A stretch of DNA of 64,000 nt from Spirosoma endbachense (GTDB lineage Bacteria > Bacteroidota > Bacteroidia > Cytophagales > Spirosomataceae), in contig NZ_CP045997.1 in the NCBI RefSeq assembly GCF_010233585.1, forward strand, positions 1,701,749-1,765,748, in the 5' to 3' direction. The translations under genes and the position numbers were made by a program. The notes beneath the pieces are model-generated. The model saw only the letters and a list, made by a program, of their open reading frames with translations. It was not told the DNA's origin and searched no databases. How positions within the stretch are numbered: the first letter of the stretch is position 1; every line of letters starts with the position of its first letter. Below are positions 53,119-62,115 of this stretch, in pieces.

Positions 53119-53547
53119 TCAGGTATGAATGCGCAGGTTTCCATTGGCCAGATCGGCAACCTGGTACTGCTTTAAGGGTAGCGTAGCTGGCCCTATCACC
53201 ACTTTACCCGTGGTATCAAACCGCGACAGGTGAAGCGGGCAATAAAACTGATTTTCAGCCGATTTGTAAACTAACTCTGTTCCCTGATGGGTGCATTTTG
53301 ACGATACAGCGAGGAATTTGCCGTCTTTTGTCTGGGCTACGATTACATTTTTAATAACGACATACCCCCCTTTTACTTTCAGATTTTCATTGACCTTATC
53401 ATTCAGATTCAGGATCAGATCAACCAGTTGGTCAGGATCAGCCGCCGGTTCACCCGCATCGCCCTTCGAGCAGCCCGCGCTGCAACGCGTTAGCAGGATC
53501 ACACCAACGCTGGTACCGACTAATCGAAAAAACTCATGCCGGTCCAT
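53119..53547 (-). CDS. Rieske [2Fe-2S] protein, single-domain, membrane/exported
   Basis: The 142-aa protein (from ATG 53547) has a Tat-like N-terminus without RR twin arginines (MDRHEFFRLVGTSVGVILLT) and a Rieske fold with cluster ligands Cys85-x-His87 (SSKCTHQGTELVY) and Cys103-x-x-His106 (FYCPLHLSRFD). Canonical Rieske proteins read CPCHGSxFD; the middle Cys of that loop, which forms a disulfide in bc1-type proteins, is Leu here, so it resembles ferredoxin-type Rieske proteins. It could shuttle electrons in the respiratory or quinone pathway. Probably co-transcribed with menE, 66 bp downstream. Confidence 0.85.
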   Translation of the reverse strand: MDRHEFFRLVGTSVGVILLTRCSAGCSKGDAGEPAADPDQLVDLILNLNDKVNENLKVKGGYVVIKNVIVAQTKDGKFLAVSSKCTHQGTELVYKSAENQFYCPLHLSRFDTTGKVVIGPATLPLKQYQVADLANGNLRIHT

Positions 53548-53681
53548 TGTGGGTAAGGTGTTTTGCATGTTGGTTCGTTGTAATTTTGCGGATACTATCG
53601 CTTACGCGATGTAAATATGGTTTTTTTTTGTCATTCAACGACAGCGAACAAAGACGCTCGCCGGGCGGTTACCCAAACAGT

Positions 53682-54140
53682 ATGGAAGAAGCAAAAGTAA
53701 TTGTCAATCCGATCTCTCCAGATAAAGTTGCCGAAGCACCCGGACTTCTGGAGTATGCACACACGGCGGGCGGAGCCGTAATCCGCCCCGAAGATAAAGG
53801 TAGGATTACCGGCCGGGCTGTTGCGGCCATGCGCGAACAAACTGACATGCAGCTAAGTCAGCTTTACAAGCAGATGCAACTGCTGGCTGAGCAGGCAACC
53901 GCCATTCGGCATCGCGTTGAAATATCGGAACGGATTTACGCAGCTCAAATGAGCTTCGAGCCGGTTGTTGGGCATACCTATCACTTCTATCAACGGAAAA
54001 ACGGAACTGACCTGCTATCAATGGTTGGTCCAACCGAATGGGGACGCAAGTTTCCGTTCGAACGCTGCCTGGCCACTGTCCGCATGATGGCGGATCATAC
54101 GTGGGATGTGCAGTATCATGAAGTCTCTTTCGAAGAGTAA
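53682..54140 (+). CDS. DUF2452 protein
   Basis: The 152-aa protein (from ATG 53682) matches the DUF2452 family that is typical of Bacteroidota: NPISPDKVAEAPGLLEYAHTAG, AVIRPEDKGRITGRAVAAMREQTDMQLSQLYKQM, EISERIYAAQMSFEPVVGHTYHFY and GPTEWGR..PFERCLATVRMMADHTW. It is soluble and mainly helical in the middle. The role is unknown. It sits 80 bp before menB on the same strand and in a menaquinone neighbourhood, so a link to that pathway is possible (position only). The frame is open upstream, but this start matches the family. Confidence 0.9.
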   Translation: MEEAKVIVNPISPDKVAEAPGLLEYAHTAGGAVIRPEDKGRITGRAVAAMREQTDMQLSQLYKQMQLLAEQATAIRHRVEISERIYAAQMSFEPVVGHTYHFYQRKNGTDLLSMVGPTEWGRKFPFERCLATVRMMADHTWDVQYHEVSFEE

Positions 54141-54217
54141 AAGAGCAAAAGGGCGAAAGAGCGAATTGAAAGGGCCGCTTTTTCGCTCTTTCACTCTTTT
54201 GCTCTTTCACTCTTTTA
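54141..54217. repeat. Intergenic inverted repeat of AAAGAGCG-type 8-bp units
   Basis: The 80 bp between the DUF2452 gene and menB read as AAAGAGCAAAAGGGCGAAAG (tandem ~8-bp units) followed by the mirror CGCTCTTTCACTCTTTTGC, so the two arms can form a long imperfect hairpin. Similar short-unit mirrored repeats lie after prmC and after the ABC-2 permease gene. Confidence 0.7.
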
Positions 54218-54220
54218 TTT

Positions 54221-55045
54221 ATGCAAAGTAACTACCCCTGGGAACCGATTAAAGAATATCAGGAAATTCTATTCAGCTATTACGAAGGCATCGCCAAAAT
54301 CAGCATCAACCGCCCGCACAAACGGAATGCGTTTACCCCACTGACCGTCAAAGAGATGTCGGAAGCCATGGAACTGGCCCGCCAGGACGAACGAGTTGGT
54401 GTAGTGATCCTGACCGGCGAAGGTGGCGAAGCGTTCTGTAGCGGTGGTGATCAATCCATACGTGGTCATGGGGGCTATGTGGGCGAAGATCAGGTTCCTC
54501 GTTTGAACGTGCTGGATTTACAAATGCAGATTCGTCGGATTCCGAAGCCTGTTGTTGCTATGGTTGCTGGGTATGCCATCGGTGGTGGTCATGTGCTGCA
54601 CGTTATCTGCGACCTGAGTATTGCTGCCGACAACGCCCGTTTCGGCCAAACCGGCCCTAAAGTGGGGAGTTTCGACGGCGGGTTTGGTGCTTCTTATCTG
54701 GCTCGTGTTGTTGGTCAGAAAAAAGCCCGCGAAATCTGGTTTTTATGTGATCAATACGATGCGCAGGAAGCACTGGACATGGGGCTGGTAAACAAAGTGG
54801 TGCCGCTCGATCAACTGGAAGAAACAACGATTGCCTGGTGCCGGAAAATCCTGGAGAAAAGTCCAATTGCCCTCAGAATGCTCAAAGCATCGTTTAACGC
54901 TGAACTCGACGGGCAGGCTGGTATTCAGCAATTGGCTGGCGACGCAACGCTTTTATATTATTTGTCGGAGGAAGCCAAAGAAGGGAAAGAAGCCTTCCTC
55001 GAAAAACGGAAACCTGATTTCAGCAAGTTTCCGAAGTTTCCGTAA
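54221..55045 (+). CDS. menB: 1,4-Dihydroxy-2-naphthoyl-CoA synthase MenB
   Basis: Closes the second ring of the menaquinone head group from o-succinylbenzoyl-CoA. The 274-aa crotonase-fold protein has [17 protein letters not shown] at about 66-82 and [42 protein letters not shown], including the family-specific [10 protein letters not shown], and ends with [18 protein letters not shown], the usual MenB C-terminus. The start ATG gives a normal length. A strong hairpin terminator follows. With menE nearby it shows that the organism uses menaquinone. Confidence 0.97.
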   Translation: MQSNYPWEPIKEYQEILFSYYEGIAKISINRPHKRNAFTPLTVKEMSEAMELARQDERVGVVILTGEGGEAFCSGGDQSIRGHGGYVGEDQVPRLNVLDLQMQIRRIPKPVVAMVAGYAIGGGHVLHVICDLSIAADNARFGQTGPKVGSFDGGFGASYLARVVGQKKAREIWFLCDQYDAQEALDMGLVNKVVPLDQLEETTIAWCRKILEKSPIALRMLKASFNAELDGQAGIQQLAGDATLLYYLSEEAKEGKEAFLEKRKPDFSKFPKFP

Positions 55046-55097
55046 TCAGGATCGAATACGATTCTGTTAACCGGGATGGGGTCTTACTTATTATTTC

Positions 55098-55149
55098 AAC
55101 GAAGCCCGCGAACAGGAGCTCAGTGTGGCTCCTGTTCGCGGGCTTCGTT
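55098..55149 (+). terminator. Strong hairpin after menB
   Basis: A perfect 22-bp stem (55098-55119 with 55128-55149) with an 8-nt loop lies 53 bp after the menB stop, followed by CGTTTC. Likely terminator, though without a long T run. Confidence 0.75.
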
Positions 55150-55235
55150 CGTTTCAGCTCTAGAATGATCTGTTATATCCGCTGCAAATCAAATATGACC
55201 CCTTAGAAACAGTTCAAATGTGGGGTTAGCCAACT

Positions 55236-56045
55236 TTATTGATAGACAAATTCCCGAATACTTGTCGGCCAGTTGGAATCTATATCCGAAACGACAAACT
55301 CCCGCACAGCACGGCCTTGCTGATCAAAATCGTACTGATGGGTGAATACCGTAGTCTCCGGCGAAGACGAGTTAGGCGAGGTTGACACCATCGTTTGTTT
55401 CAGGAGCAAATTCTGGCTTTGCTGCCCCCTGAATGTCAGTGGCGAAGGAATTCCGGGTTTGCCTGGATCATACTCATAGGTATTCTTCTGAATCAGCCCG
55501 GAACTATAGACAGTTTCCTTCGCAACAACATTACCGTTTTTTATGATGTATGCATCCCGCTGATTATTACCCGTATAGCTTATCAGATACCCCTCAGCAT
55601 CATACACGTATTCGTCGGGACCCAGATTACCTTTCAGGTATCCTTTTGTGTTCAACAACAATGTATTCAATAAGTCTTTGCTTTCAGAGTTCTGGTATCG
55701 CTGGATAAGGTCAGGTGTATACTGGTACGAAAGCTCCTCCCACCAACTCGGGTTATTACGGGCACTCGTTCGTTGCCGAATCAGGCGATCATTGGTATCG
55801 TAGTTGTAATCATTCTTTATCCTCCAGTTAAGCAATAGCTTTTTCCCATTTAGCGTCACTGTTTTTTCGCCATCTGTACTTATCAAATACTCCGTGATTT
55901 GTATGACCCGACCCATTTTCGCTGATGCAGGGGTCTGTATTGAGGTTGGCGAAGTAGTCTGTGGGCTGATATCGCCCTGAGGAGTCGTGCAGGCCGACAG
56001 CAAAGCCAGTGGAAAGAGCAATGAGAAAGTAGTAACTGGTTTCAT
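55236..56045 (-). CDS. YD-repeat-like lipoprotein
   Basis: The 269-aa protein from ATG 56045 has a lipoprotein signal (MKPVTTFSLLFPLALLSACTT, Cys at 19). The rest contains several tyrosine-aspartate style repeats spaced 20-40 residues apart: YDTNDRLIRQ, YQYTPDLIQRY, YVYDAEGYLISY, YEYDPGKPG and HQYDFDQQGRAVRE. Such repeats are found in RHS-like proteins and in many exported Bacteroidota proteins of unknown function. It is probably surface or periplasmic. The gene stands alone. Confidence 0.72.
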   Translation of the reverse strand: MKPVTTFSLLFPLALLSACTTPQGDISPQTTSPTSIQTPASAKMGRVIQITEYLISTDGEKTVTLNGKKLLLNWRIKNDYNYDTNDRLIRQRTSARNNPSWWEELSYQYTPDLIQRYQNSESKDLLNTLLLNTKGYLKGNLGPDEYVYDAEGYLISYTGNNQRDAYIIKNGNVVAKETVYSSGLIQKNTYEYDPGKPGIPSPLTFRGQQSQNLLLKQTMVSTSPNSSSPETTVFTHQYDFDQQGRAVREFVVSDIDSNWPTSIREFVYQ

Positions 56046-56369
56046 TCTGTGGAAGATTTTATCGGAAGAATCCTGAAAAATAATCGACGGATTATCATGT
56101 ATCAAAACCTGTAACCAAAAACGACACCAAACAAGCAGTCAAACAATTCATAATCAGCAATTTATTAATCAATATAAATTATTCAAAGGCGCATAAATAC
56201 ATAAATTCCTTCCAATGTCTGACCAGTATAGGAACGTTTCCCGTAGCGCCATGCGACAGTTCTATGCTTACCACTATAACTGCTTCACTTAGTAACGCTA
56301 AAAATCTACTGAGGCCACATACACGGTACATTGGGAACAGCTAATTTCGCGGGAAACCAACCATTCCTC
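56046..56369. other. 324-bp intergenic region, nothing recognised
   Basis: AT-rich around 56140-56200 (many TAATAAAT-like stretches), which would fit promoters of the two divergent genes. No gene, repeat or hairpin of note is seen. Confidence 0.4.
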
Positions 56370-57281
56370 ATGATCCGGCATTTTCTGTTTCCAATTGTTC
56401 TACTCTTTTCTGCTCCACTATTCGCTCAACAAAAGGTAACTCAGTCATCCAATCGAAGATCAGCGGCCAGTCTTCGCAACCAGATCGAGCAAATCGCTGG
56501 TACCGCTCAGGGGCGTGTAGGTGTTGCGGCAATGCTGCTTGAAACTGGCGAATCGGTAGCCCTTTTGGGTGATCAGCGGTTTCCGATGCAAAGCGTTTAT
56601 AAAATGCCCATAGGCATGGCCGTGTTGCGTCTGGTTGATCAGGGGAAGTTAACACTTGACCAGAAAGTACGTGTTGAGACGACCGAGTATGTCTCCCAAA
56701 GGCAGCATAGCCCAATGCGTGACCAGTTTCCGAAGGGCACCGATGTAAGCGTATCCGAGTTGTTACGCTACTCGGTTTCAGAAAGCGACGGTTCTGCCAG
56801 TGACGTTCTCATGCGTCTGGCCGGTGGACCAAAGTCGATCATGGCTTATTTCAAAAGCCTGGGCATTAAAGACATCATTATCGCAAACACGGAGAAAGAA
56901 ATCGGTGGAGACAACGCGGTGCAATATCGCAACTGGGCAAAACCAACGGAGGTGGTAGGGTTGTTGCGTCTTTTTCAGCAAGGGCGCGGGCTGTCCAAAT
57001 CCAGCCGGGCTTTATTGTTACGCCTGATGACTGAAACAGAAACCGGCCTACATAGGCTGAAAGGCCAATTACCGGCCGAGACTGTTGTAGCCCATAAAAC
57101 CGGAACTTCCTGGACAGTAGACGGCGTAACCGCAGCGACCAACGATATAGGTCTGATTACACTCCCGACAGGTCAACACATCGCCCTTGCCGTATTTGTT
57201 TCGGATTCAAAAGCGGACGAGAAAACGCGGGAGGCCGTGATAGCTCAAATTGCTCTGGCAACCTGGGATTTCTGGAAATAG
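56370..57281 (+). CDS. Class A beta-lactamase, subclass A2-like, SDG variant
   Basis: The 303-aa exported protein (signal peptide to about FAQQ, from ATG 56370) has Ser75-x-x-Lys78 (SVYK), Glu175 in the omega-loop region NTEKEI with YRNWAKPTE after it, and Lys243-Thr-Gly (HKTG). The second conserved element, normally Ser-Asp-Asn, reads Ser139-Asp140-Gly141. The long omega region and RNWAKP fit the Bacteroidota subclass A2 of class A enzymes. It would hydrolyse beta-lactams in the periplasm. The blaI/M56 pair lies 6 kb away, not adjacent, so control is not shown. Confidence 0.93.
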   Translation: MIRHFLFPIVLLFSAPLFAQQKVTQSSNRRSAASLRNQIEQIAGTAQGRVGVAAMLLETGESVALLGDQRFPMQSVYKMPIGMAVLRLVDQGKLTLDQKVRVETTEYVSQRQHSPMRDQFPKGTDVSVSELLRYSVSESDGSASDVLMRLAGGPKSIMAYFKSLGIKDIIIANTEKEIGGDNAVQYRNWAKPTEVVGLLRLFQQGRGLSKSSRALLLRLMTETETGLHRLKGQLPAETVVAHKTGTSWTVDGVTAATNDIGLITLPTGQHIALAVFVSDSKADEKTREAVIAQIALATWDFWK

Positions 57282-57419
57282 TAACGGGCAAATGTCTCGA
57301 CTCTTCATCCTAAACAGGCTTTTGAGAATGGCCCATCCTTATTTGTTTACATAGTGGTAACAGAATTTCCAGGCCATCCTGGTAGCTTTGTCATGGAACG
57401 TTCTCTCTTTAGATTCTCT

Positions 57420-58862
57420 ATGATACAGTCGTTACGAATAACTCAATTGATCCGGCTCTGTACGTTGGTTTGCGGGCTTATCACGACAGCCTACGCGCAG
57501 TCCGATGGTACTTTAGTGCGGGGTCCATACCTGCAAAAAGCAACGCCAACCAGCATAACATTCCGTTGGCGCACCAATCCGGCATCGGTCGGTGTTGTCC
57601 GTTTTGGTTCTTCGGCCGGAAAGCTTACCAAAACGACCAGTGAAACCGAAAGTCGCACGGATCATGAAGTCACGCTGACTGGCCTAACACCAAATACGAA
57701 ATATTTTTATTCGGTTGGCACCGCAACGGCTTCATTACAAGGCAGCGATCAGAACTATTTTTATACGTTCCCGACCGAAGGAACAGCCAAGAAAACGCGG
57801 ATCTGGTCATTGGGCGATTTTGGTAATCGCTCGGCGCGGCAATACAACGTAAAAAATGCCTTTAAAAATTATGTGCAAAGTATTGGCGATCCCTACATCG
57901 ACCTTTGGCTCTGGCTTGGCGACAATGCCTATAACCGGGGGCAGGATTCTGAATATCAGGCGAATGTATTCAGTTCCGATACGGGATATAGCAACGATCG
58001 GTTCATGAAGCAAACGCCTATTTTTGCAACGCCCGGCAACCATGATTACGCCGGTAATAACAACTTGCGGGTAAGCCTCGACATCCCTTATTATCAGGTT
58101 GTTTCGCATCCCACCAACGCCGAAGCAGGAGGAGTTCCTTCTGGCTCGGAGTCCTATTACTCTTTTAATTACGGTAACATCCACTTCGTTAGTCTGGACT
58201 CTGATCGTTACGACGATAGTACGTTCAAAGCGTCGAATGTGCGATTTGGCGAAGGGAGCCCACAACTTGCGTGGCTCAAACGGGACTTGACAGCCGCCCA
58301 AAACAATGCCAACATTACCTGGGTCATTGCCTATTGGCATCACCCGCCTTATACCAAAGGCACACATGACTCAGACACAGAGAAACAGCTTCGGGACGTT
58401 CGGATGAATTTACTACCCGTCCTGGAGCAGTTTAATGTTGATCTGGTGATGTGCGGCCATAGCCACGTCTATGAACGTTCAGGACTACTCAAAGGGCATT
58501 ACGGCGACGAACTTACCTTTGATGCAAGTCAGCATATTACAGCCAGCGCAAAAACGGATCTGAGCTCCGGTTCGAATGCAGCTGAGAAGAAGTCCTTTTT
58601 TGTTAAAAACCGTAAAGCTACTGCCAACGAAGGGACCATATATGTGGTGAACGGAGACGGTGGTGCGGGTGGAGGTCACATAAAAACGGGTACTGCCCAG
58701 TGGCCGCATAATGCCATGGATGTTTCGTATGATGGGACAGGCGGGTCGATGTACATCGAAGTCGACGGCGATAAACTGGTCGCAAAAATGATTGCTGGTG
58801 ATGGTTCGATTCAGGATCAGTTCACCATCAGTAAAGAAGCAAGCCGTTCACGGCCTAAATAG
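57420..58862 (+). CDS. Exported purple-acid-phosphatase-like metallophosphoesterase
   Basis: The 480-aa product from ATG 57420 has a signal peptide (ending AYAQ), a fibronectin III-like N-terminal domain (RGPYLQKATPTSITFRWRT; TGLTPNTKYFYSVG) and a calcineurin-type metal domain: GDFGNRS, GDNAYN, PGNHDYAG, YWHHPPY and CGHSHVYERSG. The combination is that of purple acid phosphatases, which hydrolyse phosphate monoesters with a dinuclear metal site. It may supply phosphate in the periplasm or at the surface. The frame is open to 57354, but the chosen start gives the signal peptide. No phosphate-regulon elements were identified. Confidence 0.9.
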   Translation: MIQSLRITQLIRLCTLVCGLITTAYAQSDGTLVRGPYLQKATPTSITFRWRTNPASVGVVRFGSSAGKLTKTTSETESRTDHEVTLTGLTPNTKYFYSVGTATASLQGSDQNYFYTFPTEGTAKKTRIWSLGDFGNRSARQYNVKNAFKNYVQSIGDPYIDLWLWLGDNAYNRGQDSEYQANVFSSDTGYSNDRFMKQTPIFATPGNHDYAGNNNLRVSLDIPYYQVVSHPTNAEAGGVPSGSESYYSFNYGNIHFVSLDSDRYDDSTFKASNVRFGEGSPQLAWLKRDLTAAQNNANITWVIAYWHHPPYTKGTHDSDTEKQLRDVRMNLLPVLEQFNVDLVMCGHSHVYERSGLLKGHYGDELTFDASQHITASAKTDLSSGSNAAEKKSFFVKNRKATANEGTIYVVNGDGGAGGGHIKTGTAQWPHNAMDVSYDGTGGSMYIEVDGDKLVAKMIAGDGSIQDQFTISKEASRSRPK

Positions 58863-58902
58863 CCCAAAGTAAAGCAGACGGGGACTGCATTTCCCGTCTG
58901 CC

Positions 58903-59973
58903 TTACCCAACTGGCCTGGTAAACGACCGATACCAGCTTCCAGCAGCACCTGCCCATCCGAGGGCCAACCAGGCGCCTACAGGTAAGCCAAACATAATGA
59001 TCAGTAAGCCGCCAATAAATCCGGCAAATATGCCGGACAGCCAGCGCTCGGGCAAAATAGCATGACCATAGGCGAGACTGTGCAACAACAGTAACCAACC
59101 CCACCCGGTCAGCCAGAGCCACACGACATAATCGAGCCGGACCTCAGCCGGGCAATTGCGTACCAGGATCAATAATTCGGGTAACCAGATCAGACCATAG
59201 GTGAGCACATATCGCCCGAACCGCTGAATCCACGACAGCGGCAAATTATTCAGTATCAGCAAATAGCGACGCTCAAAGGCACTCACCTGCCCTCCCACCT
59301 GCGAATGGGCCAGTACGGCCAGCAACAACCCAATAAGCAGTAAACGCTGATCATAGTCGTCGGTGGGATAAAGCCGACAAACACCGGCCAGCAACAGACC
59401 AGAAAAGGCTTTCGTCAGTAAAAGAGACAAGGGTTCGTGTTTCAGCCAATAGGCTGGGAAAAAGAATTCATACCGCAATTTCAGCGCCAGTCGAGGCAAA
59501 CGAATAGCACTGGGGGCCGGATGGCGTAACCGATAATCAGCCGCCAACGACCCGGCCAGAATCAATCCCAAAATAAACAGAACAATGGCGCTGAATGAAT
59601 CCCATCGCTGGTAAGAAACGGCAATTTGCAGCATCCAGCCCGCATACCCAATTACAGGAAATAACAAACTGGTTTGAATGATTAGCCACATGACACCTCG
59701 TTGGGGCGTGGGCAGAAGCCAGAATGTTTGCAGGAAAAGGTGTTCAGGGGCCGTTAGCTGCTCACGGGTAAAGGCTATCGTTTTTAGCAGATACAATCCC
59801 CATAATACAAAAATCAGCGCCAGAAAAAACGGAGAACCCAGAGCCGCAGTGATCAGCGCTTTGTGTTCAACACTGCTTAAAAACCCAAATGCAATCAGCA
59901 GAATCACCAGAAAAGTACCGGCGTTTTTGGTGTAGAACTGGGCGACAAAAATTCGGTTCAGGGTAGTCAGCAT
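58903..59973 (-). CDS. Probable ABC transporter permease, ABC-2-like
   Basis: The 356-aa protein has about ten hydrophobic segments (for example LVILLIAFGFLSS, FFLALIFVLWGLYLL, WLIIQTSLLFPVIGY, YLILNNLPLSWIQ between helices). It has no Walker motifs. It follows the ATP-binding gene by 6 bp, so the two should make one transporter, probably an exporter. The sequence itself is not of a family I can name closely. The substrate is unknown. Confidence 0.78.
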   Translation of the reverse strand: MLTTLNRIFVAQFYTKNAGTFLVILLIAFGFLSSVEHKALITAALGSPFFLALIFVLWGLYLLKTIAFTREQLTAPEHLFLQTFWLLPTPQRGVMWLIIQTSLLFPVIGYAGWMLQIAVSYQRWDSFSAIVLFILGLILAGSLAADYRLRHPAPSAIRLPRLALKLRYEFFFPAYWLKHEPLSLLLTKAFSGLLLAGVCRLYPTDDYDQRLLLIGLLLAVLAHSQVGGQVSAFERRYLLILNNLPLSWIQRFGRYVLTYGLIWLPELLILVRNCPAEVRLDYVVWLWLTGWGWLLLLHSLAYGHAILPERWLSGIFAGFIGGLLIIMFGLPVGAWLALGWAGAAGSWYRSFTRPVG

Positions 59974-59979
59974 TGTCGA

Positions 59980-60615
59980 TCAGGTAGCCGGAACAATAAC
60001 ACCATCGCCCACTTGCCAGACATTCGTGATCGATAACCCCGTCAGGCTAACGTCCTGATGAGACGTGAGCAGGAACGAAACGTTTTGACTGGTCGTGAGT
60101 TGCCGGATAAACTCAAATAAAGTAGCCGCTGTAGCCACGTCGAGAGTCGTCAGTGGTTCGTCCAGTAAAACGAGGGCAGGCTTGCCCAGCAAGGCCAACA
60201 GTAACGACAGCTTTTTAAGCATTCCGCTCGAAAAAGTGCCCGTTGTCTGCTTCCAGAATTTGTTTACACCCAGCATTTCGGCCAGCATTTCCACTTGCCC
60301 GGCGGGCGACTGCTTGGCCTGTGCGACAAATCCTGCCAGATCACGGGCCGTCAGAAAATCAGGATAGAGTGGTTCGGCTTCGGCATAATTCACCCGCATC
60401 CGATAAGCCACCGGATCACGGCTGATTTCGTATTGGCTATTGAGCGTAATCGTTCCAAAAAAAGGCAATAATCCGGCTACAGTCCGAAAGAACGTGGTTT
60501 TGCCCGAACCATTTCCGCCCCGAAAATAATGAATACCGGGTGACAGATCTAATTCGGGGACAGTCAGAACAGTGTGCCCGTTATAGGCTTTGGTGAGGTT
60601 AGAAACGGAAAGCAA
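59980..60615 (-). CDS. ABC transporter ATP-binding protein
   Basis: The 211-aa protein is a compact ATPase with Walker A GGNGSGKT (33-40), a signature-like TFSSGMLKKL in place of LSGGQ, Walker B ALVLLDEP and the His of SHQDV. The short size and FSSGM signature fit export-type ABC-2 systems (CcmA/NatA-like). Together with the permease gene, 6 bp downstream, it is a two-gene operon on the minus strand. Confidence 0.92.
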   Translation of the reverse strand: MLSVSNLTKAYNGHTVLTVPELDLSPGIHYFRGGNGSGKTTFFRTVAGLLPFFGTITLNSQYEISRDPVAYRMRVNYAEAEPLYPDFLTARDLAGFVAQAKQSPAGQVEMLAEMLGVNKFWKQTTGTFSSGMLKKLSLLLALLGKPALVLLDEPLTTLDVATAATLFEFIRQLTTSQNVSFLLTSHQDVSLTGLSITNVWQVGDGVIVPAT

Positions 60616-60625
60616 AGAAAGACAG

Positions 60626-60708
60626 TTTATGGTGCTCGATCTATCGTTTACGGTTTATGGTCCTGAAACGAAGCTTTGGCATTCGTTTCAGGACCATAAA
60701 CCGTAAAC
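60626..60708. repeat. 27-bp hairpin built from GTTTATGG-type units
   Basis: The left side reads GTTTATGG, GTTTACGG, GTTTATGG (tandem, partly degenerate) and the stem 60646-60672 pairs perfectly over 27 bp with 60682-60708, loop 9 nt. It separates the two ABC operons and ends 6 bp from the stop codon of the next one, so it probably terminates the upstream minus-strand transcript. Confidence 0.78.
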
Positions 60709-60713
60709 CGGTC

Positions 60714-62030
60714 TTATGCTTTATAAAACACCCACTTCGATAACTCTTTATAGGTCACTTTTTTACCATACATCAGGATGCCGACCCGGTAAATGCGGGC
60801 AGCCAGCCAGGTTGTACCCATAAAACCCAGGACTAATAAAATCATGGAGAGAATTAACTCCCAGGCGGGCACTCCAAACGGAATCCGAACCATCATGACA
60901 ACGGGCGAGGTAAACGGAATAATCGATGTCCAGAAAGCCAGCGCACCATCGGGGTCGCGAATCACAAACTGGGCTACAGCTATGGCCCCTATAATCGGAA
61001 GGGTAATGGGAAACATAAACTGCTGCGTTTCGGTCTCGTTATCGACGGCGGCTCCGACTGCCCCAAACAAGGCACTATACAGCAGATATCCACCGAGGAA
61101 ATAGAACAAAAAGCAACCAACGATCAGGGGGATATTGAGGGTTTCAACCGCATGAAGTACACTGGTTACGACACTTCCCTTCCCGGTATCAACGGCCGTA
61201 GCAGTGGGGGCCATCGCTCCCGACGATTGCATGGCCTGTCGCCCCCGATCGGCTTTGTCGCCCACCAAGGCTCCTCCTACCGTAAAGAGGCCAACGGTTA
61301 ACAGAATCCAGAGCATAAACTGAGTTAACCCTACCAGGGCGACGCCCAGTATTTTCCCGAGCATTAGCTGGAACGGCTTCACCGACGAGATGATCACTTC
61401 GACAATGCGGCTGGTTTTCTCTTCCATAACACCGCGCATCACCTGCGTTCCATAAATAAACACCGATATATAGATCATAAAGGCGCAGAAATAGCCAATA
61501 ATCGTCATGGCGATTGCATTGCTGCTCCGTTCTCCACCATCGCTCAAACTGATGGTCTGCGCATCTACGTTTACTTTGGCATCCTGAATCACTTTCTGGG
61601 TAATGCCAGCCTGACTCAGTTTGATGGTCTCTATCTCTTTGGAAATTGCCCGTTCAATGTTGCTCTGCAAAGCCATACTTACGCTTTTCTCCGCAAAAAT
61701 CTGTACTGTTTTGGGCTCATCGATCACATCTTTGGGGATGAAAACCAGCGCATCATAACCCTGCTTGACAAAGACTTTTTTAGCGGCCCCCAGCGATTGC
61801 TTGGGGTACGAATAAACCGTCTCGTCGTCATTTTTGAACTTCCCGGCAAACCGTCCGCTCTCATCGACAACGACAATTTTCTTTTGGTTGATCGAACTGA
61901 CTGCTGCCCAGCCAATAATGGCATAAAAGCCAAAAATCAGCAGTGGTCCCAGAATCGTCATCACCAGAAACGACCGCTTACGAACCCGTGTCAGGTATTC
62001 GCGTTTGATAATCAAGTAAATGATATTCAT
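60714..62030 (-). CDS. ABC-2-type permease (NatB-like)
   Basis: The 438-aa protein from ATG 62030 begins IYLIIKREYLTRVRKRSFLVMTILGP, a standard ABC-2 permease start, with one N-terminal membrane helix, a large extracytoplasmic domain (~55-170), then five further helices from YFCAFMIYISVFIYGTQVMRGVMEEKTSRIVEVIISSVKPFQLMLGKILG, the EKTSR..EV motif diagnostic for this family. NatAB-type systems export sodium, drugs or peptides, so the substrate is open. The partner ATPase gene lies 83 bp upstream on the same strand. The frame is open to 62117, but the extension is repeat sequence. Confidence 0.9.
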   Translation of the reverse strand: MNIIYLIIKREYLTRVRKRSFLVMTILGPLLIFGFYAIIGWAAVSSINQKKIVVVDESGRFAGKFKNDDETVYSYPKQSLGAAKKVFVKQGYDALVFIPKDVIDEPKTVQIFAEKSVSMALQSNIERAISKEIETIKLSQAGITQKVIQDAKVNVDAQTISLSDGGERSSNAIAMTIIGYFCAFMIYISVFIYGTQVMRGVMEEKTSRIVEVIISSVKPFQLMLGKILGVALVGLTQFMLWILLTVGLFTVGGALVGDKADRGRQAMQSSGAMAPTATAVDTGKGSVVTSVLHAVETLNIPLIVGCFLFYFLGGYLLYSALFGAVGAAVDNETETQQFMFPITLPIIGAIAVAQFVIRDPDGALAFWTSIIPFTSPVVMMVRIPFGVPAWELILSMILLVLGFMGTTWLAARIYRVGILMYGKKVTYKELSKWVFYKA

Positions 62031-62035
62031 TTTAA

Positions 62036-62115
62036 ATGAGTTAAAGAGTGGCTGATGAACGAGTGAGAGAACAGCATTCGGTATGCTATTCGCCCTTTCA
62101 CGGATTCGTTCTTTC
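62036..62115. repeat. Decayed mirrored simple repeat between the natA-like and natB-like genes
   Basis: The 80-bp gap has ~8-bp units of the type AAAGAGTGG/GAACGAGTG on the left, a small AGCAT...ATGCT hairpin in the middle, and mirrored CCTTTCACGG/TTCGTTCTTTC on the right. Resemblance of the arms is partial. It fits the class of mirrored short-unit repeats seen elsewhere in the window, but is the weakest member. Confidence 0.45.
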
